NCBI GenBank assembly: GCA_016203335.1
Contig: JACQNA010000012.1
Coordinates: 1 to 8,678, forward strand
Reading direction: 5' to 3'
Length of the DNA: 8,678 bases
Source of the DNA: Candidatus Woesearchaeota archaeon
Lineage (GTDB): Archaea; Nanobdellota; Nanobdellia; Woesearchaeales; JACQNA01
In this document: positions 1 to 7,000 of the stretch, piece after piece
Numbering within the stretch: the stretch's first letter is position 1
Layout: each line of letters begins with the position of its first letter
The notes under the pieces: model-generated
Told to the model about the DNA's origin: nothing
Databases searched by the model: none
What the model saw: only the letters and a program-made list of their open reading frames with translations
Position numbers and translations under genes: made by a program

Positions 1-24
1 AGAAAAAAAGAGATTATTGAGCAT

Positions 25-768
25 ATGTGGACTCGTTTAGAGGCCGATTTCCTAGATAATCTACAAGAATTAAAAAGATTATTAGATTTAGAATTAGTAG
101 ATATCTCTGGTGAAGAAAAGGAAGAATCAGAACTGATATATGATTTAGAGGCGATGGGGCATTCCGAGAGGATAAAAAGAGTGCATAGGCTGGAGCATTG
201 CTTGGGATATGCTAAAACAAAATATGAATATGCATATAACCTATTGCATCAACTGCATTCCTGTTTGAAATCCCAGATGCACATCATCAATAAATTATTT
301 GCAGGATCAAAAGATGCCGAAAAGCTGATTTCTCACCTGAAGCAGCAATTGGAGCTTGAGCTTGAAATAATAAAAAAGGTAGGGCAAGTAGAAGATTTCC
401 ATACTTTATTCTTGGCATTGGTTAAAGGAGAGCATATCATCCGAACTATGGATTCAGGAGAAAAAAAGCTTCTCAAGCGTATGCAGAGAGGCATGAACAA
501 GATATTCTCCAGGGAGATTGATGCTGGAATAACTTATGAATGGGCCATCACCGTATTCAATGCTTTAGACAATAAAATACATGATGGACTGGTCGATGGC
601 ATGTTAGAGGGCTATGAGTATATGGATTTTGAATTTGCAAACAGGCCTGAATTTGTTGAATTAGTAAGAGAAAGCATACAAAGCTTAAGAAAAAAGAACG
701 TTTCAGGACAAATGATTAATGTGTTTGTGCATCTGTTTAGGGAATGGTACAATCACGGGAGGGATTAA
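25..768 (+). CDS. Hypothetical helical protein, possibly 5'-partial
   Basis: I do not recognise this 247-aa protein. It is rich in Leu, Glu, Lys and Ile, has no signal peptide or membrane segment, and reads as almost entirely alpha-helical. Residues about 5-40 and 85-120 have amphipathic, coiled-coil-like character, with alternating Glu/Leu around residues 108-116. It has only two cysteines, unlike the secreted genes further on, so it is probably cytosolic. The ATG at 25 is the first methionine seen, but the same frame is open back to nt 1 and the upstream codons would continue the helix, so the true start may lie outside the window. No clear Shine-Dalgarno or TATA box decides this. The gene is markedly AT-rich (sampled stretches are 25-32% G+C, against about 50-57% in the operon genes) and uses many AAA, TTA and AGA codons. 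It ends at TAA 766-768, convergent with the DoxX gene. The coding call is fairly sure; the function is unknown. Confidence 0.8.
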   Translation: MWTRLEADFLDNLQELKRLLDLELVDISGEEKEESELIYDLEAMGHSERIKRVHRLEHCLGYAKTKYEYAYNLLHQLHSCLKSQMHIINKLFAGSKDAEKLISHLKQQLELELEIIKKVGQVEDFHTLFLALVKGEHIIRTMDSGEKKLLKRMQRGMNKIFSREIDAGITYEWAITVFNALDNKIHDGLVDGMLEGYEYMDFEFANRPEFVELVRESIQSLRKKNVSGQMINVFVHLFREWYNHGRD

Positions 769-796
769 CCATCAAAAAACTTATTGGACATAGCCT

Positions 797-821
797 GCGC
801 CTATCGCTTATGAGATAGCGC
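797..821. terminator. Small hairpin between convergent genes, possible terminator
   Basis: GCGC 797-800 and TATC 802-805 can pair with GATA 814-817 and GCGC 818-821. One C (801) is bulged and the loop is 8 nt. The hairpin lies in the 112-nt gap between two genes that end towards each other and is followed on the plus strand by a pyrimidine-rich stretch (821-838). Archaeal termination depends mainly on U-runs, and no strong T-run follows, so the terminator role is a guess. The rest of 769-880 shows nothing recognisable. Confidence 0.25.
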
Positions 822-880
822 TTCCCTTTATTCTCTCCAGAGCCCGCCAGATAGAAATACGTATCAGCTGCCGGCAGCGC

Positions 881-1282
881 TCAAAAGAGCTCTTTTCCAA
901 AGACAGCCTGCTCCAAACCCGCTTTTCCCGCGCCATACGCAAGGGTGACCAGGAATGCAAGCATAAATATCAGCGCAGGCGATCCCTGATTGGCCATAGG
1001 ATTCCATCCAGCCATTGAAACGAGTGTTAGGTATGCCACGATCATCTCGATAGCACCAAACAACGATGCAAGGCGCGTCAAGACACCAAAAATCAATGCT
1101 AACCCAATCAGGAACTCCGCTGCGCCGGCATACCAGGCTAAAGTCCCGAATGCGGCAGGCCCGCCGGGCATACCCCATAGACCGAACAGCTTCTGCACGC
1201 CGTACAGGAAAAATAATGCGCCGATACCTATACGAAAAATCACGTACAGATGATCTCCGTATTCTGTTTTGAGATAATTCAT
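881..1282 (-). CDS. DoxX family membrane protein
   Basis: This 133-aa protein has the length and layout of DoxX-family proteins (DoxX/DoxD-like four-helix integral membrane proteins). Hydrophobic segments lie at about residues 13-34, 50-68, 72-90 and 102-119. Family-typical features are the FRIGIGALFFLYGVQKLFG stretch in helix 1, the GxxAxFGTLAWYAGAAEFLIG region leading into helix 2, and the short polar linker with a Pro (about 91-101) before helix 4. Family members are linked to quinone-dependent sulfur or thiol redox reactions in some organisms (for example DoxDA thiosulfate:quinone oxidoreductase), but most are uncharacterised and no substrate can be assigned here. The start at 1280-1282 lies about 30 nt downstream of a minus-strand TATA element and has no Shine-Dalgarno, suggesting a leaderless or nearly leaderless transcript. 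It is divergent from the surface-protein operon. A longer overlapping frame (864-1376) is a shadow. Confidence 0.9.
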   Translation of the reverse strand: MNYLKTEYGDHLYVIFRIGIGALFFLYGVQKLFGLWGMPGGPAAFGTLAWYAGAAEFLIGLALIFGVLTRLASLFGAIEMIVAYLTLVSMAGWNPMANQGSPALIFMLAFLVTLAYGAGKAGLEQAVFGKELF

Positions 1283-1310
1283 TATGTTCTACCAGATTAT
1301 ATCTTGGATG

Positions 1311-1321
1311 TATAAATGTTG
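1311..1321 (-). promoter_or_regulatory. TATA/BRE-like promoter of the DoxX gene
   Basis: On the minus strand this reads CAACATTTATA. The TATA centre is about 32 nt upstream of the DoxX start codon, so initiation about 25 nt downstream of it would give a leader of only a few bases. That fits the absence of a Shine-Dalgarno. The same 11 nt occur in the opposite orientation at 1360-1370. Confidence 0.6.
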
Positions 1322-1359
1322 GTGCTGATGGCCGTGTTAATTTTCGCTCCCCGAAAGGG

Positions 1360-1372
1360 CAACATTTATAAA
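1360..1372 (+). promoter_or_regulatory. TATA/BRE-like promoter of the surface-protein operon
   Basis: CAACATTTATAAA has a TATA core at 1365-1372 and an A/C-rich upstream part that resembles an archaeal BRE. Its centre is about 39 nt upstream of the ATG at 1407, predicting transcription from about 1393-1395 and a leader of roughly a dozen bases that still contains the ribosome-binding site. No further TATA-like element separates the four following genes, so this is the likely promoter for all of them. Confidence 0.65.
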
Positions 1373-1397
1373 CCAAAATTCCCGCAATCCCCTAAAA

Positions 1398-1404
1398 GAG
1401 GGTG
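1398..1404 (+). promoter_or_regulatory. Ribosome-binding site of the first operon gene
   Basis: GAGGGTG lies 2 nt before the ATG at 1407 and is close to the archaeal Shine-Dalgarno consensus GAGGTG. It supports 1407 as the start over out-of-frame ATGs nearby. Confidence 0.55.
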
Positions 1405-1406
1405 TT

Positions 1407-2009
1407 ATGGCAAAAGAGGGGCAGCTGTTCAGCACAGACGCGATTATCGGCTCAGTCATCTTTCTGGTGGCGATTGCTGTCTTTTACGCGAATCTCCGCA
1501 CCATCCAGCCAGAGGGGCAGGACCCCTTTCCCCTGGAGAGCGAATTCCTGTTCAACAACATCATTGCTGCCACTGCTGCCTATGACCGGGACCATCAGGA
1601 CAAGCTCTCGTTCCTCAACGGCAGCAGGATCCAGGAGGAGCAGCTAACAGCGATTGCCCGGTTCCCGGAGCAGGACAATTACACCTTCTTCAAAAGCCTC
1701 ATCCTTGGCTCTTTAATCAGCCCAAGTGTCATTGCTGATGTCTGCATCTTCTTCACCAACACCAGCGGCAATATCATCCCGGTCTCGGGCAGGACAGGCA
1801 TTGGTGAGCGCCCAGCCAACCCCAAGATTCTTGTTGAGGGAGCATGGGGCTGCAACGCAGTATCCGAGCGCGGCAAGGCAGCGCCGGAGTGCAAGCTGCC
1901 CTATCTCTATGCCCGGGAGTTCCGCAAGCCAGTGATCCGCCAGGATGCACGGCAGCAATTCCAGCTCGCAGAGCTGCACGTCTTAATCTGCGGGAAAGAG
2001 CATGCATAG
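1407..2009 (+). CDS. Pilin-like secreted/membrane protein (class III signal)
   Basis: This 200-aa protein starts with a type IV pilin-like N-terminus: a short charged leader ending in Gly5 (MAKEG), a few polar residues, then Asp11-Ala12 leading into one hydrophobic helix (about 10-30). Archaeal proteins of this type are normally processed by an FlaK/PibD/EppA-class prepilin peptidase near the Gly, and the hydrophobic helix then packs into a filament core or stays in the membrane. The remainder (31-200) should be extracellular. It contains N-glycosylation-type sequons (for example NTS at 118-120) and four cysteines (113, 149, 162, 195), enough for two disulfides. I do not recognise a named family for this domain. 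It is the first gene of the operon, and its last 8 nt overlap the next gene, whose N-terminus has the same G5/D11 pattern. A simple N-in membrane-anchored ectodomain is the alternative to a true pilin subunit. Confidence 0.85.
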   Translation: MAKEGQLFSTDAIIGSVIFLVAIAVFYANLRTIQPEGQDPFPLESEFLFNNIIAATAAYDRDHQDKLSFLNGSRIQEEQLTAIARFPEQDNYTFFKSLILGSLISPSVIADVCIFFTNTSGNIIPVSGRTGIGERPANPKILVEGAWGCNAVSERGKAAPECKLPYLYAREFRKPVIRQDARQQFQLAELHVLICGKEHA

Positions 2010-4044
2010 CAAAGGCTACTACCTCATGCTGGATGCGCTGATTGCAGCAGTGATATTAGTCATCGGCTACTTCCTGATTACGACCAACTTTCTCGGCACT
2101 GCAGATGACATCCTGATTGAGCGCGCCTCCACAGACATCATGGAGCTGCTTTCCACTACACGTTTCGCTGAGCTCTGCACCCCGGTATGCTCATCCCCTC
2201 AGCTGCAGGCCGCCTATGACAATCTCAAAAACAAGAACCTCACCCTGCTCGAAGCCATCGGCGAGTTTTACGCCAGGGATACTGGCGATGGAAGCAAGAT
2301 TGCTTTCGCGCGGCAGATGGTGGAAGCTGTTGTTGTTGCCCCAAAGCTGGTTTCCGAGCGGGCAAACTTCTCCCTTGTCCTGCAGGACGGCCCAAGCTCC
2401 ACACTTGTCTATCCACTCATATCGCCGTACACCGGCAACCTCAGGAGTGTCTTTCCCAGCCGGAAGGTCATCTTCGGCAGCTACCGGGGAAGCATTGTTT
2501 ACTGGGGACCGTACACCATCATCCTGAGCGCATGGATACAAGAGCCCATAAAGCTTTGCGATCCAGCTGCTCCAGGCTCGCATGAGGAAAAATGCGGAAC
2601 AAACAATCTCTGCTTCAGGCATGATTTGCGGGAGGGCCCTCCATTTGCTAATGCAGGGGTCTGCATCTTCTCCAAGGGAGAGCCTGGCCAGCCCTGCAAC
2701 CTCAACAGCCAGTGCAAAAAAGGGAGCTTCTGCTCAACCACTGACCAGATCTGCTTTGACAAGTATCAGGGCGAGCCCTGCAAAAAAGAATCAGACTGCG
2801 GCGCGGGCTTTGTGTGCGAGGCAGAGGAGTGCATCCCCAGTGATGGAACGCCTGGAGACCGGTGCGGATTTGACAATGACTGTACCTTAGGAACATGTAC
2901 CATTATCTCCCATCCCGAGTACGAGGAAAAGGCCGGCTTCTGCTTTGCCTCATACTGCAAATATGCAGGAGGCTCCTCATGCCAGAATGATGCTGAATGC
3001 TCTCCTGGCTATCGGTGCAGGAGCGGCAGCTGCAGAAATGTCTGCATGAATCAGTTTGTCTGCGGTGCAGGATCGGTCTGCCAGCTGAATCCAGGAATTC
3101 CGGACTACCAGGCCTGTATAAGCACTGAGGGAACAGCAGGAACTCTCTGTGAGCTGGACAATGACTGCCAGGGAGGGTTTGCCTGCATCCAGGGTGCGTG
3201 CCAGCAGCAGAGAGCTCAGCCCGAAGGCTCCCGCTGCACCCAGCCGAAAGACTGCGGTGCTGCCTCGGTGTGCATTGCAGGATCCTGCAAAGATACTACC
3301 CTTGAGCTTCCGAGGCGGTGCGATTCTGATACTGACTGCGATACTGGACTCTCCTGCCTGCAGTTCAATGAGGGAGAGTCGCGCTGCTATCCGACAAATA
3401 CCTGCGAAAACAATCCCTGCACCAATGACGCCACTGGGAAATTTGAATGCGGCCCGGGCTATTACTGCGACATCAGCCAGGGCAGCTGCCGCAGCACCAA
3501 GGGAAATGCAGGCAACGCCTGCGACTTTACCAGTGACTGCGCAAGCGGGCTGAACTGCATGCTCTCTGCATGCATCCCGGAGCAGCCGGATGCCCCCCGC
3601 TGCGGCGACGGAACTATCGATATTGATGAGCAATGTGAGCCAGAGGTGAACCCAACCACAACCTGTGGCGGCTTGGGCTGCACAGCCTCCCAGGAAGCAG
3701 TCGTCACCTGCAATCCGCCAGGGAGCCTTGCCGAGTGCCGCTGGAACAGGGCAAACTGCGACCTCACTACCTGCCCTGCCTGCAATTTTCCAGCTGACTG
3801 CAATGAGGACTGCCAGCTCGCACCGCAAGAGTTAAATATGCTGGTTTCGCAGAGAAGGATATTCACAGTATATGACTGCAAGGCAGGCTGCCCGGTTATT
3901 CCCACTGGCCAGCTGATGTCCTGCGCATTTGATTTGGGCTCGGATCAAGGAGCAGATCCGTACCTCAACCAGCGCTATCTGGATCCATACAAGGAAGCAG
4001 AGCCGTCATGCCCGACCATTCCGGAGTGCTTTACTATCCCATGA
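2002..4044 (+). CDS. Pilin-like N-terminus fused to cysteine-rich repeat ectodomain
   Basis: This 680-aa protein has a pilin-like N-terminus (MHSKG, Asp11, hydrophobic 8-29) matching the upstream gene at G5, D11, A12 and I14. Residues about 30-180 form a helical-then-beta domain without repeats; the stretch around 79-90 (LTLLEAIGEFYA) looks like the stalk region of archaeal pilin-like proteins. Residues 229-524 hold about ten short cysteine units, best described as G-x2-C-x5-C-x5-C-x4-C, resembling Dickkopf-N/EB-type disulfide knots. Next comes a CGDG...EQCE unit (about 533-547) like the Myxococcus cysteine-rich repeat, and a cysteine-containing C-terminal domain with no membrane segment. The product is probably an extracellular, disulfide-rigidified rod or adhesin held at its N-terminus. 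The start at 2002 follows a purine-rich stretch and overlaps the previous gene by 8 nt; the stop at 4042-4044 abuts the next gene. Translation coupling along the operon is likely. The binding partner is unknown. Confidence 0.88.
   Translation: MHSKGYYLMLDALIAAVILVIGYFLITTNFLGTADDILIERASTDIMELLSTTRFAELCTPVCSSPQLQAAYDNLKNKNLTLLEAIGEFYARDTGDGSKIAFARQMVEAVVVAPKLVSERANFSLVLQDGPSSTLVYPLISPYTGNLRSVFPSRKVIFGSYRGSIVYWGPYTIILSAWIQEPIKLCDPAAPGSHEEKCGTNNLCFRHDLREGPPFANAGVCIFSKGEPGQPCNLNSQCKKGSFCSTTDQICFDKYQGEPCKKESDCGAGFVCEAEECIPSDGTPGDRCGFDNDCTLGTCTIISHPEYEEKAGFCFASYCKYAGGSSCQNDAECSPGYRCRSGSCRNVCMNQFVCGAGSVCQLNPGIPDYQACISTEGTAGTLCELDNDCQGGFACIQGACQQQRAQPEGSRCTQPKDCGAASVCIAGSCKDTTLELPRRCDSDTDCDTGLSCLQFNEGESRCYPTNTCENNPCTNDATGKFECGPGYYCDISQGSCRSTKGNAGNACDFTSDCASGLNCMLSACIPEQPDAPRCGDGTIDIDEQCEPEVNPTTTCGGLGCTASQEAVVTCNPPGSLAECRWNRANCDLTTCPACNFPADCNEDCQLAPQELNMLVSQRRIFTVYDCKAGCPVIPTGQLMSCAFDLGSDQGADPYLNQRYLDPYKEAEPSCPTIPECFTIP
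2686..3573 (+). repeat. Array of ~10 four-cysteine repeats (protein-level)
   Basis: At least five units (at about 2770, 2975, 3150, 3235 and 3525) have exactly the spacing C-x5-C-x5-C-x4-C, usually with Asp or Glu before the second Cys and Gly in the second spacer. Others have longer last loops (x6 in the first unit) or inserted residues. The units are diverged at DNA level, so this is an old protein repeat, not a recent tandem duplication. Confidence 0.8.
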
Positions 4045-4051
4045 GAGATGA
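4043..4051 (+). promoter_or_regulatory. Ribosome-binding site that favours the 4056 start
   Basis: GAGAGATGA-type purine-rich sequence straddling the stop codon of the 680-aa gene lies about 5 nt before the ATG at 4056. The alternative ATGs at 4008 and 4041 have no comparable upstream motif, although 4041 overlaps the previous stop as ATGA, a common coupling arrangement. Confidence 0.4.
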
Positions 4052-4055
4052 TGCC

Positions 4056-7000
4056 ATGTTATCCACGCCGTTATCCATATCGTCCATAATCTCCCGCACG
4101 CCGCCATTACTTTTCTTAGTACTGCTTAGCGTGTTCCTTATCCCTCCTGTTTCTGCTGCAGCAGTCCGCATCTTTCCCTTTGCCGCATCTAATACGCTCT
4201 GCGAAGACCGGTATTATAACATCTCCATCACTGCTCCTGGCTTTGGCTACGATGTGCAGGACAATCTCGCCAATCTCGCGGGATGGAGCTATACTGGATT
4301 AGGGGGAGATGCGCTCCAGGAATGCGCTATCCAGCCCGGCAACAGCCAGGTAATCTGCAGCGCAGTGGCGCAAAACGCCCCGCGGATGCTGCAGTTCTTT
4401 GTCGCCAATGCACCCGGGCAGAGTGCTGCTGTCTTCGATGGCACCTACTATGATGAGCAGGCGAACCTCGGACAGCCGATTACCGGCGGATCAGGCCAGC
4501 TCACTATCCTGCCTGCCATCTGCGGAGGCGATGATGATGGCGATACCTATTATGCAGGAGCGCCGCCAGAGAACATCTGCGGCTGTACCGGGGGAAATGA
4601 CTGCCTGCCTAATGACCCGACAAGCCACCCCTTTGCCTTTGACGTGCCGAATGACAACATTGACCAGGACTGCTGCAATGGCGATGCGCCGAATTTCATC
4701 ACCATTACCAGAACCCTGCCAGGAAGCATCACCAGCACTACCCTGGTGCGCCTCACGATTAACTCAGCAGGCAGCTGCAACACCGTGAAGATCGCAGAAC
4801 GCTTTCCCACTGCCCTCTTTGACTGCAATACGGTTTCCAATAACGGCATCTGCGACGAGAACAAAGGCACGGTAAACTGGACCATTGATTCTACACAGGT
4901 ATCTGAAGTGTCCTATACGCTTGCCTTGAGCAATCCAGCCTCCTGTTATTCGTTCTCCGGTATTTACATTTATGCGGGCCAGGAGCGGGGGATCGGCGGC
5001 AAAGGACAGCAAGGCGCTGCCTGCAGCTGCCCCTATTATGGAGAGGAAGTATGCGGCAACACCATTGACGAGGACTGCAACGACAATATCGCTGTCTGCA
5101 AGAACGGCTGTACCCCTACCAACAGCGCCATCGACATCTGCGGGAATACCATTGATGAGAACTGCGACGGCAGCGACAGCATCTGCAGCAGCGCATTCAC
5201 CCCGAACTGCCAGCCGAGGAATGGCGGAGTGGACATTTGCGGAAACAGCATTGATGAGGACTGCAACGGCGCTGACGCTGTTTGCTCCCCCTCTGACTGC
5301 ACTCCGACAAACCGGGGCGTGGAGATCTGCAATAATGGCGGGGATGAGAACTGCGACGGCAGGGATGATGCCTGCTCTCCCTCATGCGCCCAGGGCTATA
5401 TCGGAGATGAGCTCTGCGGCAATAGCATTGATGAGAACTGCGATGGTGTTATTGATTCTTGCATCTCCGGCACCTACCCTAACAATGCCCGCCTTCCTCC
5501 GGGCCAGACCTGCTCCGGCTTCACTGATTTCAGCTCCTGCCAGGGAAATGAGATTTGCGGCAATGCCGTTGATGAGAACTGCGACGGCATAGTAGAAAGC
5601 TGCCTTGCCCCCTCATGCACACTCAGTGATTCCGGCTCTGGCATGGGCTGCGAGGTCTGCGGCAACACCTTTGACGAGGATTGCGACGGCTTTCCCGATC
5701 AATGCACCGCAAGCTGCCTGCCTGGCTTCCCTTCTCCACCGGAAATCTGCGGCAATGAGCTGGATGAGGACTGCGATGGCGTTGACAATGCCTGCATCCC
5801 CTGCAATCTGCTTTCTGCTGCAGTTACCCCGAACTGCGCAGGAGGGGTAAAGTCCGGCTGCGAATTCGGCGAAACACTCACGATCGCTGCAGTATATGAT
5901 GGTGATTGCCCGGACACATCAGCAATCCAGGTTGATGCTGATGACCTCACTAACCAGGCATGCATCTTTGAGCAGAACGGAGCAGCCTCTGGCGGCATCA
6001 GCGGGGCATCAATCCTCTGCACATCCTCCCCCTGCACCGCAACATGGGCATTTCCCGGCATTCCTTCTGCATGCCAAAACAAGCGCATGAGCGCATCGTT
6101 TGCCGTCTTGTACCGGGACTTTGTCGGCGGATCAGCGATCAGCTCCACTTCTCCGACAGGCAGCTTTGAGATTGGAGAGCCCTGCCGTGATGATGACGGC
6201 GACGGCTATGGCCCGGCAGGAGGCACTGCAGGCTGCGTATCTCCCTCAGCTGACTGCTGCGATGCAGGCAGCGAGCCCATGCCCGGCTGCTCCGCAACGA
6301 CAAGGGCATCCATTCATCCTGGCGCTGCAGAGACTCCTGCAAATGCCGGCGTGGACAATGACTGCAATCCAGCGACTGACATTGACAATGATGGCTACAC
6401 GTTCAATGACTGCAATGACAATACTGCTGCCGTCAATCCCGGTGCGCAGGACACGATTGCAAATCCCGGCGTGGACAATGACTGCGATCCCTCCACTGAC
6501 ATTGACAATGACGGCTACACTGATGCGGACTGCAATGACAATAATCCGAACATGAATCCCGGGGTGCCGGACACCCTGGCAAATCCGGGGATCAATAACG
6601 ACTGTAATCCCACGACAGATACCGACAACGATGGCTATCTCCTGCCGCAGGACTGCAATGACAACAACAATAACATCAATCCCGGGCTCAGGGAAACATG
6701 CGACAACCTGGACAATAATTGTGCACTGGGCGTTGATGACGGCTGCGATGATGACAATGATAACTACTGCGATGCGCTGATGACCGTAAAAGGCGCGCCA
6801 ACAACCTGCACTTCAGGAGGCAATGACTGCAATGACAATGATCCCAATGACCGGCCAGGCTCATCAGCATACTGCATCTCCGGCTCCACCTGCGCTGCCC
6901 GCGACCAGGACAATGACGGCTACCTCAACACCCAGTGCAGCGGCGGCAATGACTGCAATGACAATGATCCCAATGCATATCCAGGAGCATCAGCAGAGCC

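Noticed and set aside
1311..1370. 11-bp inverted repeat read as a hairpin or operator
   Set aside because: The 38-nt loop is long and both arms are TATA elements at the right distance from divergent starts, so two promoters explain it better.
864..1376. 170-codon minus-strand frame overlapping the DoxX gene
   Set aside because: The overlapping 133-aa frame is a clear four-helix DoxX protein; this one has an Arg/Cys-rich, non-membrane composition and covers both promoters.
2977..3828. 283-codon open frame on the minus strand
   Set aside because: It lies wholly inside the 680-aa gene, antisense to its cysteine repeats. Its Ala/Val/Ile-rich composition is the reverse-complement shadow of Cys/Gly/Asp/Ser codons, and it has no RBS or promoter.
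4972..5592. 206-codon alternate plus frame across the CGN repeats
   Set aside because: Thr/Ala/Met/Arg-rich repeat product is the shadow of the repetitive Cys/Asn/Asp coding sequence; no ribosome-binding site or domain.
6321..6975. Regularly spaced direct repeats resembling a CRISPR array
   Set aside because: The repeats are in frame, encode conserved DxDxDGY/DCNDN loops, diverge between copies, and have no unique spacers of typical length, leader or cas genes.
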